Shown in pieces: positions 20,701 to 28,733 of a stretch of 64,000 nt of DNA. The stretch covers positions 496,001 through 560,000 of the forward strand of contig NC_023063.1 in the NCBI RefSeq assembly GCF_000508225.1, read 5' to 3'. Position numbers and translations under genes: made by a program. The first letter of the stretch is position 1. Each line of letters begins with the position of its first letter. Below the pieces are notes generated by a model. That model ran no database searches and was not told the origin of the DNA. It saw only the letters and a program-made list of their open reading frames with translations. The stretch is from Ehrlichia muris AS145 (GTDB lineage: Bacteria > Pseudomonadota > Alphaproteobacteria > Rickettsiales > Anaplasmataceae).

Positions 20701-20927
20701 ACATTGATAATATTATTGATAAGATAAATGTTGGAAATGTTTATGTAAATAGAAATCAAGTTGGAGCAGTAGTAGGGGTGCAACCTTTTGGTGGACAAGG
20801 ATTATCTGGTACTGGTCCTAAAGCAGGTGGTCCATATTATTTACATAGATTCCTAACAGAAAAAGTGGTAAGTATTAATACTACAGCTTTGGGTGGAAAC
20901 ACTTCCTTAATGTGTTTAACTGATTAG
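17796..20927 (+). CDS. putA: bifunctional proline dehydrogenase / P5C dehydrogenase (copy B)
   Basis: Translation of 1,043 residues identical to 4753-7884, with the proline dehydrogenase barrel followed by the aldehyde dehydrogenase domain (catalytic Cys in SAGQRCSALR). Upstream region and both downstream hairpins are duplicated too, so both copies should be expressed alike. The absence of any amino-acid difference over more than 3 kb is part of the evidence that the duplication is young. Confidence 0.96.
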   Translation: MISALQAPNEIRRRMQMLYRTEENSYIRYLTEKTEISQDSKIRIYSVAKQIIERIRVDRNLGIIDAFMQEYGLSNEEGIALMCLAESLLRIPDDCTINDLIKDKIGNSMWSNHIGSSSSIFVNAATWGLFIGGRVLKDSSDSTRLFGAINNLLKTMGEPIIRKAVRQAMCILGKHFIKGRDIIEALNNRKAGELYSFDILGEAAKTRKDAERYFTEYMAAVESIGKSKIVNETGNLIDYDEISVKISALHNRYEFSQIDEVLDEIVDKLLQICRLAKDHNIRVCVDAEEASRLEISLMILEKLRFDSSLNGWEGLGLAVQAYQKRAFSVLDFVEDISVRSHHKMMLRLVKGAYWDYEIKNAQELGLSSYPVFTRKVYTDVSYLACANKILSKPNTFSPCFATHNAYTLAAILEMANKDHPGFEFQRLHGMGASLYEYVTQELAANVKCRVYAPVGSYQDLLPYLIRRLLENGANSSFINQLNDSNVSLEQLIEDPLEKAKALEYLPHPNIALPKDIFGPDRLNSMGIDITDSVTLASFNEEMKNYQTCKFRAAPIIGGEELDGSFKEVFSPTNSEDVIGEVLFADPTQALSALGIAYDAFEEWSNIPVSTRAAILEKAANLLEENKAKLITLLIREGGKVISDAIAEVREAVDFLRYYALLGRQELEQSKKLPGPVGEDNYLYFKSRGVFVCISPWNFPLAIFIGPIAAALVTGNTVLAKPAEQTSIIAYETVKLLYDAGVPKEVLHLLLGHGKELGEVLLKNEKIGGVAFTGSTETASIINQSIAQKEGGIIPFIAETGGLNTMITDTSALIEQVTNDVITSAFKSAGQRCSALRVLFVQEEVADKQIEMICGAMESLVIGDPMLLNTDIGPVIDKPSQEMLMSHENKMSQEAKLLCKVKLGEDCKKGYFFAPCAYEIQSISQLKREVFGPILHIIRYKKENLHKILNEINSTGYGLTFAVQSRVQSNIDNIIDKINVGNVYVNRNQVGAVVGVQPFGGQGLSGTGPKAGGPYYLHRFLTEKVVSINTTALGGNTSLMCLTD

Positions 20928-21273
20928 ATGATTTAGTAGAACATATCATTACATTGTTCTATCTTGATTTGTAGGAATATTTGTGTGAGTAATATTGACT
21001 AGAAACATAAATGTTACGGTTTTGGTAGGTACGTATATTTACATAGATTTTCTGTTAAGATAAGAATATCCTATCTCCTGGAAAGTATGAATGACCTGAG
21101 ATTTAGGTCATAGTATTATTTTTATAATGATCTAATTCTGTTTGTGCTTATTGTATTTATTTAGGCTTGTGATTAAGTAGGTACGTGATTAGTTTAATTA
21201 GATAATAACTATAATATATATGTAGGTGTACCTTTTTATCTATGATTTTTTTAATCAATTACTGTAAATATTT
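20928..21273. other. putA-bioA intergenic region (copy B)
   Basis: Repeat of 7885-8230, including the TAGAACA/TGTTCTA and ATGACCT/AGGTCAT hairpins. These may end putA transcription or lie in the bioA leader. No gene seen. Confidence 0.45.
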
Positions 21274-22551
21274 ATGCATACTAATTTTTATACATGGTTT
21301 GATGAGGGATATCAAAATATTTGGATGCCTTATACACAAATGAAAAATTCGCCTCTACCATTAAAGGTAAAGTCTGCTAGTGGATGTTATATAACATTGG
21401 AGGATGGTACAAAGTTACTTGATGGTATATCTAGTTGGTGGAGTGTGTGTCATGGGTATTCTCATCCACATATTGTTCAAAAGATTCAAGATCAAGTTGC
21501 TAAATTATCTCATGTTATGTTTTCTGGATTAGCACATGAACAAAGTTATATTCTAGCATCTCGACTTGTCAAAATTGCTCCAAAACAGGGAATGAGTAGA
21601 GTTTTCTTTTCAGATTCTGGGTCAACTGCTGTTGAAGTTGCTATGAAAATGGCAGTGCAATATCACCAAAATTTGGGCAATGTGAACAAATGTAGTTTTA
21701 TATCTTTTGTTAATGGATATCATGGGGATACAATGGGTTGTATGTCAATATCTGATCCTGGAAAGATTCATGGTACCAAATTCAAAAAGTATCACCCTTT
21801 ACAGTACATTTTGCCCTTACCTCATACTGAAGAGGAAATTGAGAGTTTTACAAATACAATATCTTCTATAAAAGATTGTGTTGCTGCTATAATTTTAGAG
21901 CCGATCTTGCAAGCAGCAGGTGGGATGTTAATTCATTCTGCAAGTACTGTAAGAAAGATTTATGATATTGCAAAAAATAACAACATATTATTTATAGCAG
22001 ATGAAGTGGCTACAGGTTTTGGTAGGATTGGGACTATGTTTGGATGTAATCAAGCAGATATTGTTCCAGATATTATGGTCATTGGGAAAGCATTGACAGG
22101 TGGATTTTGTACATTATCTGCAACTTTAACTACGCAGGAGGTTTATAATGCATTTTTATCAGATAATATAAATGATGCTTTTATGCATGGTCCAACTTTT
22201 ATGGCAAATGCTTTAGCTTGTGCTGCAGCAAATGCTTCACTTGATCTTTTTGAAAATCAGGATTTAATACAAAATGTTACTTTAATTGAAAATCAACTAA
22301 GATCAGAATTAGAAATATTTAGACAACTAAGTTATGTGACTGATATTAGAGTGAAAGGTGCAACTGGGATAATAGAGTTAGAAAGTGGCTTAATTAATAA
22401 AAATGATATTATAAGTAAAGGAGTTGAATTAAATGTGTGGATACGTCCTATTAATAATATAATATATGTTATGCCACCTTTTGTAATTAATTCTAGTGAA
22501 CTTACTAAATTAATAACATCAATATATATAATACTTAAAAACAACATATAG
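21274..22551 (+). CDS. bioA: adenosylmethionine-8-amino-7-oxononanoate aminotransferase
   Basis: PLP enzyme of biotin synthesis converting 7-keto-8-aminopelargonate to 7,8-diaminopelargonate with S-adenosylmethionine as amino donor. The 425-residue protein has the expected length. It shows the BioA start IWMPYTQM, the GISSWWSVCHGYSHP substrate loop, GYHGDTMG, the Asp in ADEVATGFGR and the PLP lysine in GKALTGG. The C-terminal domain (ATGIIELE, VWIRPINN) is present, unlike the truncated copy at 8231. Its first 309 codons are the right end of the 13 kb duplication. Ehrlichia are known to make biotin. Confidence 0.95.
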   Translation: MHTNFYTWFDEGYQNIWMPYTQMKNSPLPLKVKSASGCYITLEDGTKLLDGISSWWSVCHGYSHPHIVQKIQDQVAKLSHVMFSGLAHEQSYILASRLVKIAPKQGMSRVFFSDSGSTAVEVAMKMAVQYHQNLGNVNKCSFISFVNGYHGDTMGCMSISDPGKIHGTKFKKYHPLQYILPLPHTEEEIESFTNTISSIKDCVAAIILEPILQAAGGMLIHSASTVRKIYDIAKNNNILFIADEVATGFGRIGTMFGCNQADIVPDIMVIGKALTGGFCTLSATLTTQEVYNAFLSDNINDAFMHGPTFMANALACAAANASLDLFENQDLIQNVTLIENQLRSELEIFRQLSYVTDIRVKGATGIIELESGLINKNDIISKGVELNVWIRPINNIIYVMPPFVINSSELTKLITSIYIILKNNI

Positions 22552-22758
22552 TTATTGTGGTAAATATATACGTAAATGGTGTAAGAGCTGATATAATACT
22601 TTTTTATCTAATGTAATTACTATTACTTTTTTTACAGTAAAAAGCGCATTTTGTAGTATTATTGTAAATAAGTATTCTATTGTGTTGTTAGCTTAATTAT
22701 ATTTTGGAGATGAGGTAGATAATACTTATTTGAAATTGTTAAATCATGAAAATCATGT
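22552..22758. other. intergenic spacer before the repeat array
   Basis: About 200 bases with no recognised gene. The last bases (AATCATGTGG) resemble the end of the adjacent 153-bp unit, so a decayed partial unit may begin here. Confidence 0.35.
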
Positions 22759-23217
22759 GGTAAGTTATAAAACTATATTTCTGTAATGTTGAAGTATTTG
22801 TAATATTATTAATGATAAACATCCTAATGGTATAATAGTGCATTGTTTTCTATATTTGAGATGTTGTGGATTCCTGATTCTAAAAGGGTCACTAGTTATA
22901 GGGAATCATATGGTAAGTTATAAAACTATATTTCTGTAATGTTGAAGTATTTGTAATATTATTAATGATAAACATCCTAATGGTATAATAGTGCATTGTT
23001 TTCTATATTTGAGATGTTGTGGATTCCTGATTCTAAAAGGGTCACTAGTTATAGGGAATCATATGGTAAGTTATAAAACTATATTTCTGTAATGTTGAAG
23101 TATTTGTAATATTATTAATGATAAACATCCTAATGGTATAATAGTGCATTGTTTTCTATATTTGAGATGTTGTGGATTCCTGATTCTAAAAGGGTCACTA
23201 GTTATAGGGAATCATAT
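22759..23217. repeat. three 153-bp tandem repeats
   Basis: Three consecutive units start at 22759, 22912 and 23065, each beginning GGTAAGTTATAAAAC and apparently identical. The next block, from 23218, is diverged and is the 3' end of the terminase gene. Read on the minus strand, each unit resembles that 3' end: the PYDS codons and the final AATACT...AGAAATATAG stretch can be aligned. I therefore infer the array grew from a duplicated terminase 3' end. The units have stops in the terminase frame, so they are not coding. Confidence 0.93.
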
Positions 23218-23231
23218 GGTAGATTGTGAAA

Positions 23232-24641
23232 CTATATTTCTCTAACGGTGAAAGTATTTTTAATCTTGTTATTAAACCAATGCAAGTATTGTGTCATGCT
23301 ATCGATCTGATCATCGTTTTGTGTATTTGGGAATGATAATAATTCTTGTTCGAAATCACTCAGCCATGGAGAGTCATATGGTAAAAATATTTTTCTAGAT
23401 TCAAATATAGGAATAATTTTGTAAAATCTTGTTACCTTATTAGCTGTTGGAACAATACCTATGATAGATGTTGTGCTAATACTACTTAATTCTTGAATGA
23501 TTTGTAACCCACTTGCTTTTTTTTCTATAAGTATAGCATTCGGTTTCCAATGATTTGCTAAATTTATTATTTCTTGTTTTAATTGTTGGTATTCTAGTTT
23601 TACTTTATACACTTCTAATAAGAAGAAGCAGTTATTTTTGTAAGACCATGTTGTACATACACTATAATTACTTTTCTTGTTAGAAGAAGATGCTGTATCC
23701 CAACTTTGAGTTATATTACTATCTTCATTATTATAGGAACTATATCTTTGAATCCATTTGTATTTTATTATGCCACTTGACAAATGGATTGGGCGTTGTT
23801 GACATTGAGCTGCAAATGCATATGATCCAAGGTCTGATTTTAATTCTTCTATGTATTTTTTTCCGTGTTTTTTATATAGAGGATCTCCTTCTTTTCTTAT
23901 ATGTAAAACATTTCTTATTTTGTTTCCATGTTTAAATTTCCATGGTGAAGTAATAGAATAGAAAGTATTATTCTTTTCTGCTATTATTGGGAGTGATAAT
24001 ATATGCCATTTATTATAGGTCTTTTTTGACAGTAAGTATCCAGTTAAATCATCTGTATGTAATCTATGCATTACTATTACAACAATGCTGTTTTTTCTAT
24101 CATTTAGCCTAGTCATGAAGGATTGTTCAAACCAATGACATACACGTTGTCTATAAGTTTTGCTTAATGCCTGCATAGGATTCATTGGGTCATCTATAAT
24201 TAAAATATCTCCACCTTCTCCTGTAATGCTTCCTCCTATTGATGTTGCAAATCTATAGCCTCTTTGTGTTGTTTGAAATTTTCGTTTTGTATTCTGATCT
24301 TTTGATAATATTACATGTGGAAATAGTTTTTTATACCATTCAGATTGTAATATATGTCGGTTATCTAAGGATAATCTTTCACTGAGTATTTGAGAATAAC
24401 TTGCAACTATAATTCTAGCTTGAGGATTTAATCCAAAGATCCATGATGGCCATGCTATGCTAACGCATATGGATTTGATAAATCTTGGAGGCATATTAAT
24501 TATTAATCGATTGATTTTTCCATTGAGAGCAGCTTCTAATCTATCTGCTATTATTTGAATATGCCAATTATTTATTATTTGATTATTTGGTGATACTGTT
24601 TTAAAGCATAATTTTAGAAAATCTAAGAAATTATAAGACAT
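23232..24641 (-). CDS. phage / gene-transfer-agent large terminase subunit
   Basis: The motor that packages DNA into a phage-type capsid. 469 residues. The N-terminal ATPase has a variant Walker A loop (MPPRFIKS at about 50-57), the IIVASYSQ segment and Walker B (ILIIDDP at about 145). The C-terminal RNase H-like nuclease keeps its acidic residues: Asp in QSWDTA, Glu in ILIEKKASG and the NDDQID cluster near the end. Both activities look intact, so the gene is not obviously decayed. No portal or capsid gene is adjacent. The 3' end borders an array of repeats that seem derived from it. Confidence 0.9.
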   Translation of the reverse strand: MSYNFLDFLKLCFKTVSPNNQIINNWHIQIIADRLEAALNGKINRLIINMPPRFIKSICVSIAWPSWIFGLNPQARIIVASYSQILSERLSLDNRHILQSEWYKKLFPHVILSKDQNTKRKFQTTQRGYRFATSIGGSITGEGGDILIIDDPMNPMQALSKTYRQRVCHWFEQSFMTRLNDRKNSIVVIVMHRLHTDDLTGYLLSKKTYNKWHILSLPIIAEKNNTFYSITSPWKFKHGNKIRNVLHIRKEGDPLYKKHGKKYIEELKSDLGSYAFAAQCQQRPIHLSSGIIKYKWIQRYSSYNNEDSNITQSWDTASSSNKKSNYSVCTTWSYKNNCFFLLEVYKVKLEYQQLKQEIINLANHWKPNAILIEKKASGLQIIQELSSISTTSIIGIVPTANKVTRFYKIIPIFESRKIFLPYDSPWLSDFEQELLSFPNTQNDDQIDSMTQYLHWFNNKIKNTFTVREI

Positions 24642-24958
24642 TTTTTACGAATATGATGATTTTAACTTTGGTATTATTTTAGTTGTATTGTTTTTGTATG
24701 TTCTATTATTGTTAATATTAATCTTTTAAAGTGTATTTTGGAGTATATTACTGAATCAAAATTGCGAATGAAGTTGGCTAATTAAACGTTGCTCTGTATC
24801 TATTTTTGTTTATTTTTTGGCAACTTTAGAATTTTTATGATTATTGTTATATATTATGTGTTGTGAGTTGTTTAGTATAGAATTTTGTATAATAAGGTTA
24901 GCATTTAATGTACATGAAGGTATTGGTATGATAATATGAAATAAAAAGTTGAGTAATT
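24642..24958. other. AT-rich gap upstream of terminase
   Basis: About 320 bases between the terminase start and a decayed gene on the same strand. No recognised feature; it may contain the terminase promoter. Confidence 0.35.
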
Positions 24959-25195
24959 TTAAAAACATGCTTTTTGATTTGCGTTTATGACCGATTTTTT
25001 TTTAATTTTGTCATCTCTACCAAACTTTTTTGCTCCTCTGATGTTTGAAGCCACAGTTTGTCCAGCTCGTTGCGTTGGATCCATTTCGTGAGCTATGGTT
25101 GACATTAATAAAGTTTTAACTTCTCTTTTGATTTCTTTTTTTATATAAGTTTGTAAATTATTTCTTTTAAATTCTTTATGTGTGTTTTTTTTACA
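24959..25195 (-). pseudogene. decayed paralogue of the gene at 25489-26073
   Basis: The minus strand is open from a TAA at 25196-25198 to a stop at 24959, without a usable start. It contains KTLLMSTIAHEMDPTQRAG followed by QTVASN and AKKFGR. The upstream neighbour (25489-26073) has LMSVIAHKMDPVQRAG, then ETAESN and AKNFGR. The similarity covers about 45 residues and then both ends are lost. I infer a fragment of a once tandemly duplicated gene. Confidence 0.75.
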
Positions 25196-25488
25196 TTATG
25201 TATATCAATATTTTTAGATAGCTTTTTTGTTTATTTAAATATTTTTTATTTTAATTAATTTTTTATGTATGTATAATAATTGATTAATATTATCAGATTT
25301 ATCAATATGGTTGTATATTGCTTTAATTTTTAATTTATGAGGAAAAAGCATATTATATATAACATATGATATATCATAATATTAATATATTCATATAAAT
25401 CTTTTATTAATCTAGATGTTATACTTCTATTTTTATATTATCTTTAAATATTTTAATCAGATTACTAATTACATTATGCTGATACGTG
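25196..25488. other. AT-rich gap without recognised genes
   Basis: Nearly 300 very AT-rich bases between the decayed paralogue and the intact gene. Nothing recognised. Confidence 0.35.
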
Positions 25489-26073
25489 TTATCTGCTTCT
25501 GCCTTGCTGATTATCTTTTTTGAATTCTAAATTAGGTAAATATGGTTGTTGTTGTTCTATATTCATATCTTTATGATCTTCAATTTTTTGATTTGTGATA
25601 GCTACTTCTAATATAAGTTTTATTTGGTTTAAAATCGTTTTAAGTAGTGCTATTGTTAAACTTGAAGAATCTTGTTTTGATCTTCCAAAGTTTTTTGCAT
25701 CTCTTTTATTTGATTCAGCAGTTTCTCCTGCACGTTGTACTGGGTCCATTTTATGTGCGATAACTGACATAAGTATGTTAAGTTTTAATTTTATATTATT
25801 TTTAATATTTGTGATCTCTTCATGTTCATTATTATTTTCTAGTATTAATACATTTGGTGTTTGATTAACGTGAGTTTCTGCTTTTTCTTTTGATGATTCT
25901 TGCTTTGTTATAGAAAGGTTTTCTAGCAGAGATTCATCTTGTGCTATTTTTAATAGGGCAGATATTCTTTTTTCTGCTGTATAGAGTTTTTGATAGCTAT
26001 TACACTTATCTATCATTTGATATATTAATTTTTTTTGCTGTAGCATTGTAATTATTTTTACAATCATTAACAT
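25489..26073 (-). CDS. unknown protein in phage/GTA-like cluster
   Basis: 194 residues, hydrophilic and rich in Lys, Glu, Asn and Gln. Predicted to be helical, with coiled-coil-like stretches at about 10-60 and 90-110. The most distinctive part is LMSVIAHKMDPVQRAG with NKRDAKNFGR following (about 100-130), which recurs in the decayed fragment at 24959-25195 and is therefore probably the conserved core. No family recognised. An alternative start is the ATG at 26046. Its position after the tail-protein genes suggests a former tail or assembly function, but that is only context. Confidence 0.55.
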   Translation of the reverse strand: MLMIVKIITMLQQKKLIYQMIDKCNSYQKLYTAEKRISALLKIAQDESLLENLSITKQESSKEKAETHVNQTPNVLILENNNEHEEITNIKNNIKLKLNILMSVIAHKMDPVQRAGETAESNKRDAKNFGRSKQDSSSLTIALLKTILNQIKLILEVAITNQKIEDHKDMNIEQQQPYLPNLEFKKDNQQGRSR

Positions 26074-26096
26074 GCATTAAATATATATTAATTATA

Positions 26097-26486
26097 TTAA
26101 TAATTATTAAAAATTACTTTTTTATAGCTTGTTAAGATTGTATTAAAGTTGTCAAAATTGCTTGACTCATAATATCTTTCATATAATTCGACAATGCATT
26201 TTGCTGATATTACCTCTTTTTTATTGATAATTATTTTAAGTTCCATAATATCGTTGTTGAAAGAATATTGTTGTAAAAGTTGATTTGCATGTGAGTAATC
26301 TATAATGCCATTGATCTTGAATATTACATGTTTATTCCCTGAATTCTCTAAAGCAGTTTTCCAGCCTGATAAGGAAATATTTTTAATATATTCGTTTTTA
26401 TTATGTAGGCTAATTCGTACACTTTTTATATTATTTAAAGAGGAAAAAGAGTTATTAGAATCCTTAATTTGTAGTTGTATTGACAT
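26097..26486 (-). CDS. possible phage/GTA major tail protein
   Basis: 129 residues. It overlaps the preceding gene by 23 bases, as in compact phage morphogenesis operons. The sequence (IKSVRISLHNKNEYIKN, then SGWKTAL and IIDYSHANQLLQQYS) resembles the TP901-1-type major tail protein of gene transfer agents, which follows the DUF3168 gene in the Rhodobacter capsulatus cluster. Gene order supports this more than the residues do. It could be another small tail protein. Confidence 0.5.
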   Translation of the reverse strand: MSIQLQIKDSNNSFSSLNNIKSVRISLHNKNEYIKNISLSGWKTALENSGNKHVIFKINGIIDYSHANQLLQQYSFNNDIMELKIIINKKEVISAKCIVELYERYYESSNFDNFNTILTSYKKVIFNNY

Positions 26487-26874
26487 GAGTTTTTTTTGCT
26501 AAGATAGTAAAATTTAATAGTGCGTATGCAATTTCATTATGCTGATTTGTATTATAGCTATATTCTGGGGCAATCTCGTATTCAAAATTAGGTATATCAG
26601 ATTTATGATTGACTAGTAGATCGGTGATTAAATTTAGTATTGTGTATAGTGTATTAGATTGGTAACAATAGATTTTACATGATAGTTGTATTTTTAACAT
26701 ATTACTGTTAAACGTATTTAGTGTTTTTAAGTTACTTATATATATATATATATATGGTAGTGATACTTTATTGGGTATAACATCGTATATATCAGTTATA
26801 GTATTCGTTAAGTTATTATTAGATTTGAATAATTTGATAATTGAGTTAAAGATTTCCTTTGTTATATTTGTCAT
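26464..26874 (-). CDS. DUF3168-like tail completion protein
   Basis: 136 residues. It overlaps the upstream connector gene by four bases (ATGA) and the downstream gene by 23. The fold pattern fits the DUF3168/gp8 family of tail completion proteins: an N-terminal helix, IYDVIPNKVSLPYIYI, then LKIQLSCKIYCYQ and LLVNHKSD. A 19-base TA dinucleotide run at 26737-26755 encodes the alternating Ile-Tyr stretch. A one-unit change there would shift the frame. Confidence 0.6.
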   Translation of the reverse strand: MTNITKEIFNSIIKLFKSNNNLTNTITDIYDVIPNKVSLPYIYIYISNLKTLNTFNSNMLKIQLSCKIYCYQSNTLYTILNLITDLLVNHKSDIPNFEYEIAPEYSYNTNQHNEIAYALLNFTILAKKTHVNTTTN

Positions 26875-27425
26875 AAAACTAACTTTAGTTCACGGAAGGG
26901 AGAATATATGTTTTTTATAAAAGTTAGATTATTGATATTTTCTGATTCTCTGTTTTTGTATGATATAGCAACATGATGTAGTATACCGTGTCTAATTTGT
27001 GCAGGTATTAATGCATTGTCTGTATATCCTGCTTCATATAGAATTTCTATTCTATCTCCATGAATTTGTTTATTGAATGAAATATATGATAGTAATGTAT
27101 CTACGTGATAGTATTTTTGATCTATAAATTCTTCACTTCCATTTGTATGTATTGTTTTTACATAATTAACTTTTATTATTGGATTAAATAGTAACTGTAT
27201 TTTTCTCGGTATATAACTACTACAGGAAATTTCCCATGTTTGTTTCATTAATGACTTTTCAATATACCATTGTGCATATTCAGATGCCATAGTAATCAAA
27301 TTATTGATTAATATATCATCTTGGTTATTATTTATACGTAAGAAAGATTTTACTTCTGATAAGGTAATAGGTAGAGATGTAGGTACAGTTTTGCGTGTAA
27401 TACACAGCATAGAATTTTCTAGCAT
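26871..27425 (-). CDS. phage/GTA head-tail connector (gp6-like)
   Basis: 184 residues. The N-terminal segment LPITLSEVKSFLRINNNQDD, with LINNLITMASEYAQWYIEKS after it, is the helical core of the HK97 gp6/phiE125 gp8 connector family. It is followed by the usual beta-rich middle (YYHVD) and a C-terminal helix (IPAQIRHGILHHVAISYKN). In a capsid it would form the ring joining portal and tail. It starts the overlapping run 26097-27425. No head genes precede it, so the particle cannot be built from this locus alone. Confidence 0.8.
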   Translation of the reverse strand: MLENSMLCITRKTVPTSLPITLSEVKSFLRINNNQDDILINNLITMASEYAQWYIEKSLMKQTWEISCSSYIPRKIQLLFNPIIKVNYVKTIHTNGSEEFIDQKYYHVDTLLSYISFNKQIHGDRIEILYEAGYTDNALIPAQIRHGILHHVAISYKNRESENINNLTFIKNIYSPFRELKLVL

Positions 27426-27472
27426 ATAACTCCATTGTTATATTGATAATGGCTTTTTATATTTGGTTTTTA

Positions 27473-27823
27473 TTAAAAGACTAAATTCTCTAATATACTG
27501 AGAGAAATTTTATTAAATATTTTAGCAATAGTATCTTTCTCATGTTTATTAAGGCTTGCTAAACTGCTAGAGTTTAATAGTTGTTCTATAAGATATTTAT
27601 TGAGTTCTTGGAAATTGTGAGAGTGTATTTTTTTGATTAGTGATATTAATTCCTTTTCTAAAGAATGTTGAAAATAGGTTAGAAAATTAGATGTTATGTC
27701 CTCCATCTTATTTTCAAATTTCATTTGGTATTTTGTAGTGATATTGTCAATTGTATATGAGAATTCATCTAATTTTTTTTGTTGCGTGAAGATTTTTTCG
27801 CTATGATTAAAAGTTTCTATCAT
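27473..27823 (-). CDS. small coiled-coil protein, unknown function
   Basis: 116 residues, almost entirely predicted helix with Lys/Glu heptad-like spacing (residues about 8-70), then a hydrophobic C-terminal third. It lies 48 bases upstream of the connector gene on the same strand. I do not recognise it; it may be a remnant of the same phage-like cluster or an unrelated small protein. Confidence 0.45.
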   Translation of the reverse strand: MIETFNHSEKIFTQQKKLDEFSYTIDNITTKYQMKFENKMEDITSNFLTYFQHSLEKELISLIKKIHSHNFQELNKYLIEQLLNSSSLASLNKHEKDTIAKIFNKISLSILENLVF

Positions 27824-28071
27824 AATAATATTAATGTTGTATTTGATGTATTATATATACTTGATTTAATATTAAGGAAGCAGTTTATTTATATTTTGGT
27901 TGAATATTTTTGTATTGCTATTTGAATAACATTAAAAAATTTTGTGGGTTATAGTTGTGAACATTGAGGGGGATAAGTAGAAATTTATTGAAATTTGCTT
28001 AGTAAGTTTTATAATACGTGTTGTGTTCTGCATTTTTATAGGTAATTTTGTAAAAATATAAAGTGTTGATG

Positions 28072-28163
28072 GGAGAGGTGGCCGAGAGGCTGAAGGCGAC
28101 GGTTTGCTAAACCGTTATACGACTTAAATCGTATCGAGGGTTCGAATCCCTCTCTCTCCGCCA
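28072..28163 (+). tRNA. tRNA-Ser (anticodon GCT)
   Basis: Class II tRNA with a long variable arm. Acceptor GGAGAGG pairs with TCTCTCC, followed by discriminator G and an encoded CCA. The anticodon stem ACGGTT/AACCGT encloses a loop with GCT (AGC/AGU codons). The variable stem ACGACTTAAATCGT is followed by T loop TTCGAAT. The typical serine start GGAGAGGTGGCCGAGAGGC is clear. Confidence 0.96.
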
Positions 28164-28199
28164 AAAGTATATATTAGTATTATTGAATATAGGAAAAAA

Positions 28200-28328
28200 A
28201 TGAAAGTTATTGGATCACTTAAATCTGCAAAAGTAAGAGATAAGGACTGTAGGATTGTACGCAGGAAGGGGCGTATTTATGTAATAAATAAAAAAAATCC
28301 AAGATTTAAGGCAAGACAAGGATATTAA
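28200..28328 (+). CDS. rpmJ: 50S ribosomal protein L36
   Basis: 42 residues beginning [20 protein letters not shown] and ending [10 protein letters not shown], the alphaproteobacterial L36 pattern. It has one Cys rather than the zinc-binding set, as in zinc-independent forms. The AGGAAAAAA stretch just before the ATG holds a plausible ribosome site. It follows tRNA-Ser by 36 bases and may share its transcript. Confidence 0.95.
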   Translation: MKVIGSLKSAKVRDKDCRIVRRKGRIYVINKKNPRFKARQGY

Positions 28329-28733
28329 TGAAGTATTTTTTAAGTACTTTTGTTGAAATTGTTCTTAAAATATTATAAATGCTTTTTTGATTATCTTATT
28401 TTAGAATTGATGTTATCGGTTAATTTGACGTTAAGTATTTCTTTCTTTTATATAAGAAGCTAGTCTAAGGTACATAACTAATGTTATATGCTTAATGACT
28501 GCAATAATAGAATTGGTACGGTATATATTTTTGATTAATGTTTTAAATGATTTTTCTCATGTTTTTATTGTAACAATATGGATTAGTTAACATACTGACC
28601 TTTTTTATATAAGGTAAGTTGATTTATAAATTATGTATTTTATACATCCTTACTAATTATAGGGAACATAAGCCTATTTATTCCTAATATGAATAAAACA
28701 GCTGGTAATACTTTTTATTGACTAGTTATTGGC
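28329..28733. other. convergent intergenic region rpmJ / rpoH
   Basis: About 400 bases. Just after rpmJ, AAGTA at 28331-28335 can pair with TACTT at 28345-28349, a very weak terminator. Nothing else recognised. Confidence 0.35.

Larger units (their letters stand above)
13045..22200. repeat. 13 kb tandem duplication, copy B
   Basis: Direct repeat of 1-9157, carrying xth, the membrane genes, tRNA-Met, fabG, putA and bioA in the same order and orientation. Similarity stops at 22200/22201, where copy B continues into the rest of bioA while copy A enters argG. The only differences noticed are three homopolymer length changes, which points to a recent duplication or continuing gene conversion. Confidence 0.95.

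Noticed and set aside
22759-23217. Possible CRISPR array
   Set aside because: The 153-bp units follow each other directly without unique spacers, and no cas genes are present.
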